Part shown: positions 1-11,995 of the stretch, piece by piece
How positions within the stretch are numbered: position 1 is the stretch's first letter
How the letters are laid out: every line of letters begins with the position of its first letter
From: Datisca glomerata
Lineage: Eukaryota; Streptophyta; Magnoliopsida; Cucurbitales; Datiscaceae
DNA: 64,000 nt
Reading direction: 5' to 3'
Assembly (NCBI GenBank): GCA_003255025.1
Contig: QANY01011952.1
Span: 495,359-559,358, forward strand
The notes under the pieces: model-generated
What the model saw: only the letters and a program-made list of their open reading frames with translations
Databases searched by the model: none
Told to the model about the DNA's origin: nothing
Made by a program: the position numbers and the translations under genes

Positions 1-506
1 ACGAGACTGTTCCAACCTACTGGAACCTTCTGACGACACCTCCTTTTCCATAACATTACCTGAAGGAACCCATAATCCCCCCATTCCTTCCCCCTGCTCG
101 AAGCCAAGCTCCATACACAAATATCCCATTTCTATAGCAAAAATCGAGTAACCTCTCGTTCAAAAAATCAATCCATATTGGTTCTATCATATTCCCCATC
201 TTTACTTTCATACCCCTTCTGATAGGCTTCCGAAAACTCTTATTCGGGGAACCTACCCCAATATTCCCCATATGGACTTTCATCCACTTTTACGAATTGG
301 CCCACTGCGTTTTCAATCATCTCTCCCATTTTCACCGACATAAGCTTGAATGGGAGGTTGCAGACTTGAATCAAGAAGTTAACGTCTGTTAGGGTAATCT
401 CTGACGGTTGTATTACTGCGTCTAACTCTCCCAACACAATCAAAGTTTGTCGAAGCGTCATGGTTCGTTGACCATTACACTTTTCTTATCCAGTGGGTAT
501 TTGAAC
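1..506 (-). pseudogene. DUF4283 / zinc-knuckle (LINE ORF1-like) relic, C-terminal part
   Basis: Read on the minus strand from about 506 down to the window edge, this region encodes the second half of a DUF4283 domain (motif QVCNLPFKLMS and a following GQFVKVDES), then after a frameshift near 250 a basic stretch and a decayed CCHC-type knuckle (FCYRNG). This arrangement is known from plant non-LTR retrotransposon ORF1 and related gag-like proteins, which bind RNA. A TGA at 458-460 replaces the tryptophan expected in the family. The N-terminal half lies at 13,107-13,355 in the same orientation, separated by an insertion. The relic continues off the left edge. The family call is an inference from motif recognition; the break points are seen directly. 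Confidence 0.65.
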
Positions 507-1385
507 CATACTTAATTAATTCAGATATGAAAAATATTTGGGACCTGAACATTCAACCATTTTGCAAAAATTCGGTCTAGAATACATAATATGTAGAAAT
601 ACTGATACGGAAATAAGACAGTTATTGTACGTTTTCTTTTGAAAATTTTGGCGTAAAAAATTCAGCTATGTGATTTATATATATATATATATAAAGCATA
701 TGAAAATAAAAGATTATTATAGAAATGTTTCAAGTCTGATCACATTTCCATATTCAATCTATAATCTATAATCTAAAATGCGCAAACAAGTAGAGTTGAT
801 GTATTCTTGTTATTGAAAAATATATGACTAATTAAATATTAACACTTTATTCTATTTTATTCAATTTGAAAGTTAGACGAGAATTTTTAGAATTATATTT
901 CTCAACTAATCATAAGATTTGTTATCATTTAACTTTGTTTTGTAGTTAGATATTTTTTTCATTTTCTATACTCTAATAAAATGCTTATCCACTAAGTTAA
1001 ATATAATTAAAAATTAAAATAATGATATTTTAAACATGAATAAATGTAATAAATAAAACAATTATGCATTTGAAAAATCTGATAATAAAAAAATCTATTT
1101 AAAAAATGAACGGTTCATATTTATTATCACAAAAAGATAAAAAAGGAAAAAACTGAAAAGTTATCCCATCATCTCGGCACGGACGTGCGGAGATGATCGT
1201 GGCCGTCCATTTTAGTACAGACGGTCACGATGTTGGTGACATAACTCTCCTGTTGGTAATCCCAACAAGAGGGGATCTATTTCCATCTAAAAAGTACTTT
1301 TACTCTCCATCCCACATCGGAATGAAGGAAATGGAACAAAAGTGGGAACCTCTTATAAAAGTAGTGCATGTTCAATGATGATGTA
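507..1385. mobile_element. Left part of an AT-rich insertion of unknown class
   Basis: This AT-rich stretch and 12,885-13,106 together form about 1.1 kb that interrupts the DUF4283 relic. The heptamer TTTGAAC stands at 500-506 and again at 13,107-13,113, as expected of a target-site duplication. The ends lack TG...CA, and I see no convincing terminal inverted repeat, so the class is unassigned. It contains a short (TA)n run near 680-692, a TATA-like CTTATAAAAG near 1,352, and a small open frame at 1,193-1,378 that I do not believe is a gene. The gypsy element inserted into it at 1,386. Confidence 0.45.
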
Positions 1386-2022
1386 TGTGGAGATAAAAAA
1401 TACATGGTCCACAGCCCACTTCAAATAAGGATTTAGGGCAAGGCCCAACACTTATCTTATAATGGAAGGCCCATAAACCCATAGCCCAAGGGCCTTAGTC
1501 GACGCACCTACTTTATAGGGCCTAGGGTCACCAAGATGACCGAGGGATCATCTTGTCCGAGGTCATCAGGATGACTGAGGGATCATCTTGTCCCAGGTCA
1601 CCAGGATGACCGAGGGCTCATCATGTTCGAGGTCACCAAGATGATCGAGGGCTCATCGTGTCCAAGGGGTCATTCCATCTGATGTAACAGAAACACGATC
1701 TCAACAACCTAAAATAATCACAAAGTTGTTTGAAGTGATAAGATAATAATTGAAAAGCAACTGACCTAAGGAGAATATTCTTCAAATGCTCTCTTTCATT
1801 CAGTATAAATAGATGGTGACCACTCACAAAAATGATATGCATTCTCAACCCTCGATAATATAATTTCAAATACACCTTACTGACTTGAACATCGGAGTGT
1901 ATTAGGCTGGGTATCACATCAATGTCGAGATAATCCTTCATCATTTTATTGTCTTGCAGATTGTTGAATTCATCCAGTGACGCGTGGAAATTCGATCTGA
2001 CGGTAGATTTTGAGTATCTACA
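1386..2022 (+). repeat. Gypsy 5' LTR
   Basis: This LTR runs from TGTGGAGATAAA to TGAGTATCTACA and matches the 3' LTR at 11,996-12,879. It carries a TATA-like element (AGTATAAATAG near 1,802), as expected for the element's promoter, and an internal array of four 35-bp units at 1,526-1,665. It is 247 bp shorter than the 3' LTR, and the array alone accounts for the difference. Confidence 0.92.
1526..1665 (+). repeat. 35-bp tandem array in the 5' LTR, 4 copies
   Basis: There are four units of exactly 35 bp, each beginning GGTCA(C/T)CA and containing GAGGG(A/C)TCATC. The equivalent array in the 3' LTR (12,136-12,520) has eleven units. Confidence 0.93.
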
Positions 2023-2042
2023 GTTTGGCGTCGTCTTTGAGA
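2023..2042 (+). other. Candidate primer-binding site of the gypsy element
   Basis: Immediately after the LTR end CTACA comes GTTTGGCGTCGTCTTTGAG. This resembles the TGGCGCCGTCT-type primer-binding site common in plant gypsy elements, one base shifted and mutated. I did not assign the tRNA. Confidence 0.65.
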
Positions 2043-2086
2043 AATTTGACAACTTGAAAATTTTCCTTAAAGCTTAAAAAAATATA

Positions 2087-3640
2087 ATGATCGAATTGGC
2101 TATCGCAATGGTGAACACAAAAGTGAATCCAGGACAAGATGACCACCTTAAGGATGCATTAGTGGGTAATAACACCAGAAACCCGATAGAAGCACCAAGG
2201 GAGCAAAGCCAAAATTTTCATAGCTCCGGTAGCAAATTTGGTGGGTCACAACCATCATTCTCTTATTGGAGAAAGTGGGGCACCTCACCAAGGAAATCGC
2301 TGACCTTAAGAAGGAAGGTAGAGACGAATAGAGGATTAGGAGAATAAGAGAACACACTCCCCATCACCGGGTTGTGCACGAACATGACAGAGAAGAATGG
2401 CGCAACCCTAGCCCAGCATTAGATCGCTTGACTCAAAAAGGAGGGGATCAGAACTGACATGCACCTCGCATGCATGAAAGAGGAGGGATGAGGTCAGGGA
2501 GGTCTCTCATTGCTCACGTCATTCCCTTCACCACTCCCGTTAGACAAAAAAGGGTTCATGATGAAACTGAGAGCTGAAGGTCAAAGTATCGTGGTGAAGA
2601 GCACGGATGCGATTGGGATGTGGATGAGATTTCTGAGTAAATTAAAGATTTGCATTTGAGAGTCACTCGCTTGGACACAAAGGACAAAGGGAAGAGCATA
2701 ACCTCAGCCGCGGTAGTACGGGGCCTGACGTAATCATCTTTCACGGTGGGAATCACATCGATGGCACCACCAAAGAGGTTCATCATTCTGAAATTCAAAA
2801 TATATGATGGTACCTCTGATCATATTTTTCTTTATAAGTAGGTAATGTTGGGAGCATGCATTCCAGAGGATAAGCTAGAGGGAATGTTATGCCTACAATT
2901 CACCTCAAGCTAAAATGGGCCACCATCACTTAGTTCGAGAGCCTAGAACCCAGTTCCATACACTCGTTCTCTCACTTGGTGACACTCTTCATAGAGCAGT
3001 TTGAGAGTAGAAAAAGAATGATTAAAGAGGCACACAACCTTTTTACCGTAGTCCATAATAGGGATGAACCCCTGAGGGAATACATCCAGAGGTTTAACAG
3101 CGAGAAGATTGGCATTATCAGATATGATGAGGCTGCGACCGCGACCAGGTTCAGAAATGGTCTGGTGGAAGGCACAGGCGTGTTCAAATATTTACACCGA
3201 AAAGACCCAAAATCATGTTAAAATGTCTTAGTAAAACCAACGAATTCATCACGTTGAATGAAGAAATGGTAAAAAAAAAGAGGCAAAAGGAATACAAGGG
3301 AGGGGTCCCCACGCATCATAAGAGAGTAGAGAGATCAACTGAAAGGTTAGACTGAAGAACAAACAGAAAACAGTCACATGAGAGGGTCACTGTTGCGGAT
3401 AAGTTGGAACAATGAGTCATCCCACAAATCAACCCAGTCTGAAGGAGCTAGCTCACCTAGACCAAGGCAAGGACCTCCTCTCTCAACCTCTGGTGTTGAG
3501 AACAAAGATGGGAAGAAGGAAGAATCAGAATCAATACTAAGGTTTCCATAGGGACTGCGGGCATACGACAGATGATTACTGGAAGCTTAAAAGGGAGATC
3601 AAATTTGTGATCAAATGAGGATTTTTAAAGAATATCTCTT
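2087..3640 (+). pseudogene. Gypsy gag remnant
   Basis: This is the gag region, the structural particle protein of the element. The clearest piece lies at 2,976-3,221, with the retrotransposon gag signature around EPLREYIQRFN and a downstream NGL. Near 3,540-3,600 a knuckle-like segment reads FHRDCGHTTDD, with the expected final cysteine replaced by tyrosine. Stops and frame changes occur throughout (for example after 2,347 and 3,221), so no intact gag remains. The order gag then protease fits the element. Confidence 0.75.
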
Positions 3641-3699
3641 GGAGCAGGCTAGCAAGAGGCCGAGGGGAGAGGCTGAGGACAAACCTTAGGAAGAAAATC

Positions 3700-6600
3700 C
3701 TGAAAGGCGGGTCGTACACGTGATCTGTGGAGGAAAGTCAATTGGAGGAGCAAGTACCTCGGTGAGGAAGGGGCACATGAGAGCTGCCCATATGTTAGCT
3801 TTCTCATTAGCAAAGTATGATGAGCATAACCAGAAGATTGAACTTACTGATGCATATATGGTTGGAGTGCATTACCCCCACGATGACGCGCTGGTGATCT
3901 CCTTTGGACGTGGTGAATTGTTTAGTCAAGCGGATACTAGTGGATCTAGGGAGCTCAGCTAATATAGTCTTCCTCTCATCCCTAAAGCAGATCGAGATAG
4001 ATGAGTCGAAGATGACCAGATGTGTCCTGGATCTCGTCGACTTCCACGGTTCAGTTACCAGAGCAATTATGAGTGTTTTTCTGCTGGTGAAAGCAAAACT
4101 CGTCAATCTAATGACAGAGTTCCTAGTAGTAAATGAAGAATCAACTTACAACGTAATTATAAGAAGACCGTGGGTGAACGCAATGAAGGCAATACCCCCA
4201 TCCTTCCATTATAAGATAAGATTCCCAACCTCAGAAGGAATAATGGAAATATACGGAGACCAAGCAATGGCTAGGAGCTCTTACATTACTAACTTCAAGC
4301 AAAAGTCAGAGTAATAGCAACTAAAGGGCCAGGGTCAGACCTTGGATGATGTACCACTCATTGAAGAAACATTGAAGGTCTCGATTCATCCATCAGACCT
4401 CGAGAGGGTCGTGAGCATAGAAGCGGACCTTAGAGATCTGATAAGAAGTGAGCTTGTCACTTTCCTTTAAGAAAATTGGCAGACTTTTGCTTGGAATATA
4501 TCAAACATGCACGAAATTGATCCATCTGTGATTTTGCATAAATTGGGGGTAGATCGAAATCACAAGCCAGTCAGATAGAAGATGAGAAAGTTCACCTCGG
4601 ACAGGAACAAAATCATCAACGAGGAGGTACAAAGGCTATTGGATGTGGGTTTTATCAGGGAGGTACACTACCCTGATTGGGTGGCCAATGTGGTGGTGGC
4701 CAAGAAAAAGAATGGAAAGTGGAGGGCCTATATAGAATTCACTGACCTAAACAAAGCATGCCCAAATGACAGCTTCCAACTTCTGAAAATCGATCAGCCG
4801 GTGGCTGCGATAGCGGGACACGAGATACTCAGCTTTATGGATGCTTTTTCCGGATACAATCAGATACTCATGCACCCCTCAAATTAGGAAAAGACGTCAT
4901 TTATGACTAAAATGGGAACTTACTATCATAAAGTCATGTCGTTCGGATTGAAGAATGTAGGAGCCACCTATCAACGCTTAGTCAACAAGATGTTTCGAGA
5001 ATACTTGGGGAAGACGATGGAAGTATACATTGACGATATGATGGTAAAGTCTATGTTCACGCAGGATCATGTATCAAGCCTGAGTCAAGTGTTTGAGGTA
5101 CTTAAAAAATATTGTATGAAGCTTAACCCATCAAAATGTTCTTTCGGTGTGTCATCAGGGAAGTTTTTGGGTTATCTTGTCACAAACCGTGAGATTGAGG
5201 GGAATCCTGATTAGAACGGCGCAGTGTTGGAGATGATCATGCCCAAGGCGATCAAAGAGGTATAAAAGCTGAATGGGAGGTTGACAACCTTTAATAGGTT
5301 TATATCCAGATCCTCAAATAAGTGTATTCCTTTCTTCAACATCTTGAAGAATAACAAGCACTTTGGGTGAGATGAGAGGTGCGAAAAAGCGTTCGCTAAT
5401 CTTAAAAGGTATATGTTGTCCGCACCCTTCTATCAAAACCTCAAGAATGGGAAATACTATGTTTTTACGTCGTTGTATCAGAGAATGTGGTGAGCTCTGT
5501 CTTAGTCAGAGAGGAAGGAAAGGATCAATGATCGGTCTGTTATGTTAGCAAGATGCTTTTGGACATTGAGAAGAGATATTCATGAATGAAAAGTTAGCCC
5601 TAGGCCTAGTCACCACGGCTAGAAAGCTTAGGCACTACTTTCAAAGCCATATCATCACAGTAAGAATCTCACATCCACTTAGATCTGTTTTACACAAATT
5701 GGAGATGTTTGGGAGACTGATGAAATGAGTTGTAGAGTTGGGAGAGTTTGACATTAGATATGAACCTCAGACTGCCATCAAGGCTGAAGCACTTACTGAT
5801 TTTTTGGTAAAAATGATACCATCCCAAGAGGATGATGAGTCCGACTGTATGGAAGAAGTCACCAGAGATGATGCAAAACCCAAAGAGATTAGAGAGAAAC
5901 CCTCAGATTTGGAATGGGTACTTTATGTTGATGGCTCAACAAACACAAGCGGATGCAGAGCCGGGTTAATACTTAAAACCCTATATCAGAAAATAATTAA
6001 AAGAGCTCTACGCTTTGGGTTTAGAGTCATAAATAATGAGGCTGAATATGAAGCCTTAATCGCAGGAATGAAATTAGCCAAGGACTTGGGGGCAGAGTTG
6101 TTAAGGGTATTCAGTGACTCTCAGTTGATTGTCAATCAAGTCAATGTTGATTTTCAAACTAAAGATACAAGGATTGGGGCATATCAGAGTAATGTAATGG
6201 AATTGAAGACCAAGTTCGAGGAGTGCTCCGTTAGAGCAACTACCTAGAATGGAAAATGGACATGCAGACGCCCTGGCGACCTTAGCCTCGACCGTTGATA
6301 CTAATATGAGGTAAACAATCTCGGTTGTGTTCCTCCAAGAACTGGCCATATATTGGTCAGTGGCAATCATCAATAGCACAGACCCTCATCCAGGGGTACC
6401 TCAGACGACTGAGCCGAGTTGGATCGACCCCCTCATTAGTTTACATATCAGAGGGAAGACTTCCACAAGACCATGGTGAAGCAAGAAAGATAATAATCCA
6501 AGTTGCAAGGTACTTAGTCTTGAATGGAGTCCTATATAGAAGATCGTACACTGGACCATATTTAAGATGTCTCCACCCGGCGGAAGCTCAATATATGATG

Positions 6601-7679
6601 GCTGAACTACAAGAAGGACAATGTGGCAACCACTTAGGAGGGAGATGATTGAGCACGAGAGCCCATATGATGGGATACATTTGGCATAGTATGGATGCTG
6701 AAGCAGTGGAGTATGTAACAAAATGTGACAAGTGTCAGAGATATGCACCGATACCCAAGCAACCACTTGAAGAAATAACCCCGACAATCATTCAATGGTC
6801 GTTCATGCAATGAGGGATGGACATAATGGGCCCAATGCCACTTGCCCTGGCTATAAAAAGATTTCTACTCATGGTCACCGACTATTTTTTGAAGTGGGTG
6901 TAAGCAGATTGTTTTGTAAATATCAAAGAAAATGAGGTCAAGGGGTTCATCTGAAAAAACATTGTGTGTAGATTCTGGATACCTAAGGCTATAATCGTAG
7001 ACAAACGGCCTCAGTTTGCAGGGAGAATTGTGAAAGAGTTTTGTGAGGAGTTGGGCATTCAACTTCAATTTTCAGCACCTAGACACCTACAAGTGAATGG
7101 GCAAGCCGAGGCCTCCAACAAAACAATATTGAGCACGTTCAAGAAAAGGCACTGCCAAGCTAAGGGAAGATGGTTCGAGGAGCTCACAGCCGTGTTATGG
7201 GCGTATAGGCCTACAAAGAGGGATCCCATAGGAGATACGCCTTTCTCTATGATCTATGGAGTTGAAGCCGTGATTCAGGTTGAGGTTGGAATGCCTAATG
7301 TAAAGGCACAAATCAGGAAGCAAACAACAATGGAGAAGCCATGACCTATGCACTAGATGACTTGGAGGAAAAGCGGGAGTTGGTGCTAATCAAACTGGAG
7401 GCATACGCGCGGAAAGCATCCCAATACTTTAACAAAGGTGTCAACATCCGCAGATTTGCAATAGGGGACTATGTGCTTCGAAAAGTGTATCAGAATATCC
7501 AAGAGCCTGTAGTGGGTAAACTTGGCCCAAATTCGGAATGCCCTTACATCATAACAGGAATCATCAGACCAGGGACATACTTTCTCCAGGACCAAGAAGG
7601 AAGAACGGTCAGCAAGAGTTGGAATGCTACTAGCTTGAGGATTTACAACCATTATGTGCTTTATTTCAATTTTCTTTAG
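3700..7679 (+). pseudogene. Gypsy pol remnant: protease, RT, RNase H, integrase
   Basis: The domains come in Ty3/gypsy order. Protease is at about 3,904-4,314, with the aspartic site as DLG-SSAN near 3,943 instead of the usual D-T/S-G. Reverse transcriptase is at 4,582-5,214, with YIDD near 5,025. RNase H is at 5,738-6,247, with YVDGS, the glutamate in NEAEYEAL and an aspartate in SDSQL. Integrase is at about 6,600-7,344, with a zinc-binding end (CDKCQ), GMDIMGP, IIVDKRPQF and GQAEASN, followed by a C-terminal region to 7,679. In-frame stops at 4,885-4,887 (TAG) and 6,811-6,813 (TGA), plus several frameshifts, mean that no functional polyprotein can be made. Confidence 0.9.
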
Positions 7680-7789
7680 TAATTTATTTCCATAAGTTGT
7701 ATTCGTAAAAAAATATGAATTTTTATAAGTACTATATCGTTTATCAAATGATGAGTCTTGTTCTAAGGCAAACACAAAGTAACTCACGG

Positions 7790-8340
7790 TCTTAGGACCA
7801 TCAAATGGAAAACCTCGTCAAGGCCACAGACAGATGAGTCTCTCTATCACTTAAGATGATTAGGAGAAAAACTCTGCATAGGGGTAAAAAGACCGTGCAA
7901 ATATCTCGCGGCACCTGAGGTCATGAAACCCTTGAACGAAAGACTTTATCCAAGACCATGGATAGATGAGGCCTCCATATCACTTAAGATTAGTTGGATA
8001 AAAACCCTATATAGGGAGCCCAAGGTCATGGAACCCTCGGATGGAAGCCCTCACCACGGCTGGGTGAGGCCTCATTTTCACCAAAGATAATTAGCAGAAA
8101 GACCCTCCATAGGGTAAAAGGACTGTGCAAATATCCTGCGGCACCTGAGGTCATGGAATCTTCAGATGTAAGAGCTCTATCAAGACCATGGCTAATGATG
8201 CATCCTTATCATTCAAAGTAATAAAAGACCGCACAAACATTTCGTGGCACCCGAGGTCATAAAGCCCTCGGATGAAAAGACCTTATCTAGATGAGGCAAT
8301 CTTATCAGACAGGGCGAATTGGAGAGAGACCCTGCATAGT
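7790..8340 (+). repeat. Imperfect tandem repeats downstream of integrase
   Basis: Successive blocks repeat the series (G)ACCGTGCAAATAT, CGGCACCTGAGGTCATG, CAAGACCATGG and TCACTTAAGAT, with spacing of roughly 115-135 bp. About four degraded units are recognisable. The array sits in the non-coding 3' internal region of the gypsy element. Confidence 0.65.
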
Positions 8341-8594
8341 GGAAATGACTAAAACAACAAAGTCACATGATAAAAGACTTAAATCAAAGCTATGAAAAAT
8401 TGTCATACGTACATATTTGCAGGGATCGACGCATGATCTAGATGGATAGAACCAATACTCATAATCATATACAAGGAACTTCACTATTAAACTTTAGATA
8501 TAAAGTTTGAAGACTCAACTCACGCCAAGTGACAAACACCAAATAGAAAAAGGTGCGTTCCAAATTTAACTTTCATTAAAAATATGTTTTTACT

Positions 8595-11031
8595 TTGACA
8601 TTCCCTATTCAAAAGTATAGAAGGCCACGGCCAAAAAGAGTTGCACACCTAAAAGGGTCTGATCTCAAGCCCCTCAAAAAGAGACAATGCCACACACGAC
8701 TAAATATGGTCAAACTAGATAAAAGTTCAGAGCTTGAGTCCTTAAAAAATGCTAGCTTCCGGAGGAGCATAAGTTTGAGCCAAGTCATGAGCATCGACCC
8801 CCGAGCGAGTGGATGGATCAACTGGTATCACAATCTCGAGAAGAGGATCCAGGAGATTTCCAGACAAGAGACCACTTTCAATTGGAGTCGTCCCCTCATT
8901 GTCGGCCACCACAGTCTCTTGATCATCACCTCCATCTGACGAGGAGTATAAAGGGCTCCAATCGGTCTTGCCCTTCATGATATCTTTCTTTATGTCCCTC
9001 TTACAAGCCATGTAGCCAACGCTATACTCCATCAACACCTCCCGTTGGGATGAGGCAAGCTCGTCTTTCATTTCCTCAAGCTCATCTTTCACAGCCTTCA
9101 ACGCCTCCCGATGAGCAGTCTCAGATGCTTCAGATTGAGTTTTTAGCTTGTTTTGTTCATGAGTAATTTTCCTCATTTCTCTCTCTCTCTAGTGCAAGGA
9201 AATTAGCCTCAGACATGGTTTCCCTTTCCTTTAACTTTCCATAGATGCGCAAAGGGATGTGATCTTTTTCCTTGCATTCTCCAATTCTTCAGGTTGATGA
9301 CTGTATTTTTTCATCAAGCGGCCAACTTTCTTCGCTGCCATCATCAATGTCTGGAGAGACTAAAAAGATAACAAAGGAACATCGAAATAAAAATGCTAAC
9401 CAAACCAAACTTAAGTGAGAAAAAGAGGACTTACACGAATGGTTTTAACAACAGAATCACAAACAATATCCTCCTCATTTTTAGAGATCATCAATGACCG
9501 ATCACGTGGTGTGAGCATCCACTCGGCTACATCAAGGGCACTGACATCATCCTCCTACAAGCATGTATCGGGTGAAAGTGACATGGACCGATGTGTCTCT
9601 TCTCTTAGTGACGACACCGCGCTGGGGGCATAATGGAGTCAATTTATGAAGGATCAGATGATGGCCCATCAGAAGGCTGAGTCAGAATGTCATCAGCCAC
9701 GTGTGAAGACGTGGGCCTAAATCTGTGATCAGATGCGAGGACATTCTAGGGAACCTTTTGTCTTTTCCTTTTTCTTGACTCCCTCTTCAACCACTTCACT
9801 TCTTCGTAAGAAATCTTGGCTCTTACCGACATCATCAAATCAATATTTTGCTCTAATGGAGTCAGTGGGTTGGAAATAATCAACTTGAGTTCAGTCCCAA
9901 ATAAGCAATAAATTCCAGACCTAAGAAAAGCAAAGGGAGGTAATGAGCTCTGGTGACATAGGGGGATACCTCAGGGAAGTTTGACTACATGCTCCCACAA
10001 ACCCACAGCCTTGAGATTATTCTCCGTTAAAACCTCGTCAATGTGCCTATTGGGATAGCCACGTAGACGCTCAAACGCTCTTCTTATCGTCTTAGTAAAA
10101 TCAATGAGACCGCGAGACTCAGAAGCTGTATAAAAGGGATAACATGCATTAGTATACAATGAGCGGGAAATATCTAGAATAAAAAATACTTAATTCTATG
10201 TGGAATACCCCAACTAGTTTGCATGTTAGTAACATCAAGAGAAACCTCATCTGAAGGACAATTCGACTCCCCTCGGATAAAGAAATATTTCTCCTTTCAA
10301 TACTTATTGCTAGTTGGCTTATCAGTAAGTAGTGAAGTTCCTGATCTAGCGTTCAAGTAATAATGACCAGTACTCACATGCTCGACTAAATAATATAAAC
10401 TCCTAAGCAGTTTAAAGCTCATATCGACTTCGGTCTTATGTCCTAGAACTAGAAGGAAAAGAAAAGTCCTGCAAGCGTTGGGTAATAACTGAGTGGTAGC
10501 AAGGTTGTAAAAGTTCAACACCATCTCGGAAGATGGACTCTAAGGCCAAATCTGAAGGGAAATTCGTAAAGGCATACCTACCATCCGGGAGGGGAGAGTT
10601 AGATCGTTCAGATCACTTGGGAGCTTCATCTCAATGGACATGGGAGAACCATATTCTAATCGATACATCTCCACGTGAAGCTCAGTTAGTGTAGAGGCAG
10701 GGAACATTAATGGTCTAGGCCTCGCATATTGGGATGACCTCACCTGATCGCATTCAGCATCACCCTCCGTACCCTCAACCTCTTCCTCAGTCATACCCTC
10801 AGCTCCACCCTCACTCATACCCTCAGCTCCACCCTCACTCATACCCTCAGCTCCACCCTCATTCATACCCCCAACCCCATCCTTAGTCTCCCTCACCACA
10901 CCTCTCATGACCTTATCAACTCCCCTAATAACAATCAATTAATTGGCTCTCACACTTATCCCCAATGCTACAACATCATCATCAAATACCTTCTCAACAT
11001 CAAACGGTCGGGCTATGTTAAAATTAAACAT
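8595..11031 (-). pseudogene. Antisense extra ORF (aORF) of the gypsy element, broken
   Basis: Minus-strand open segments run in series from an ATG near 11,031 through 10,540-10,938, 10,297-10,524, 9,971-10,159 and 8,742-9,176. Together they look like one decayed protein: an acidic Gly/Glu-rich repeat stretch, a central part with YYLNAR and a following DKPTSNKY, and a C-terminal coiled-coil segment (charged heptads around KAVKDELEEMKDEL). Antisense ORFs between integrase and the 3' LTR are known in Tat-lineage plant gypsy elements; their function is unknown. The first stop lies before 10,938. Treating the pieces as one gene is an inference from order, strand and resemblance to the known retroelement-associated protein. 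Confidence 0.6.
10785..10870 (-). repeat. 24-bp coding minisatellite in the antisense ORF
   Basis: The unit is ATACCCTCAGCTCCACCCTC plus four more bases, repeated about three times. On the minus strand it encodes repeats of GGAEGMSE, giving an acidic low-complexity segment. Confidence 0.8.
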
Positions 11032-11479
11032 GTTTGATGGGTAGCAAACATAAACTCTATGAAAGTGATGTAAAAACTAAATCAAAGAAAGTGATATTCA
11101 CCGGATGTTCATCGGAAAAATGGAATTTGGAGATAAATGGAGACCTAAGACAATAAGGGAAAGAAGAAATTAAAGAATACTAACTTCTATGAATGAATGA
11201 GAAATTTGTAGGCCAAAAGAATCTCCCACAAAGTTGATAAACGAGCTTTACCACATTGAAATATGAAAAGAGGCAAGATATGAGGATGATAGATTGAGAA
11301 ATGATGAAGGAAATGACTATTTTGGAAGAAGGATTGAATGGTGTTTATGGGACACGGGGAATGAAATTTTGGAGAAGAGAGAGGGAAAATTGGAAGAAAA
11401 TCTCAAAAATTGATATTTCAAAAAGGTGGGAAAATTGGATTTTCCCCAAAATTGAAATGCACAAGGCCTGCCAGGCGCC

Positions 11480-11760
11480 CAACGCGCGGCCAAGGTCCGC
11501 AAAGCCAAGAGCTCAGCGCTCGGCCAAGGCCCATAAGGTCGAGAGCTCAGCGATCGGCCAAGGCCAGTAAGGTCAAGTGCTCGGTGCTCAACCAAGGCAC
11601 GCAAGGTCGAGCGCGTTGAGCGCTTGACCAAGCCTTTAAGGCTGAGAACTTGAGCGCTCGGCCATGCCCAGTAAGGTCAAGCCTGATAGGCACCCAGGCA
11701 GACCCTCCAAGGCTAAGCCTAATGAGTGCTCGGCCAGTCTGCAAAGCAGAGTTCACTCGG
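11480..11760 (+). repeat. GC-rich degenerate tandem repeats near the gypsy 3' end
   Basis: Repeats share GCTCGGCCAAGGCC and AAGGTC(G/A)AG motifs at intervals of about 35-40 bp, in a stretch much richer in G and C than its surroundings. Short open frames across it on both strands are by-products of the repeats. Confidence 0.7.
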
Positions 11761-11978
11761 CCAGATCTGACGTAACAATATCCAAAGCATTCAAACCCTA
11801 TCCAACATTCAGCTCGGCGCACCTGACGCATGAATACAAAGGTGTGCACTCACCGACCTAACGCATGCTACGGATAAAAGAATCATAACCAGTGACACCA
11901 GTTAGCTTGGAAACTAAGTTGAAGCTCATCACTCCCACCAACACTCACTTCCCAACTCTAGCGCTGCGCTCTAGACTT

Positions 11979-11995
11979 GAGAAGTGGGGGCAAGT
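11979..11995 (+). other. Polypurine tract of the gypsy element
   Basis: The purine-rich GAGAAGTGGGGGCAAGT directly precedes the 3' LTR start at 11,996, the expected site for plus-strand priming. Confidence 0.85.

Noticed and set aside
1193..1378. Small plus-strand ORF of 61 codons with a TATA-like sequence downstream
   Set aside because: It has no motif, overlaps promoter-like sequence, and ends at the gypsy insertion point. It is probably chance within the AT-rich insertion.
11301..11861. Overlapping ORFs on both strands near the gypsy 3' end
   Set aside because: They are produced by GC-rich tandem repeats; both strands and several frames are open equally.
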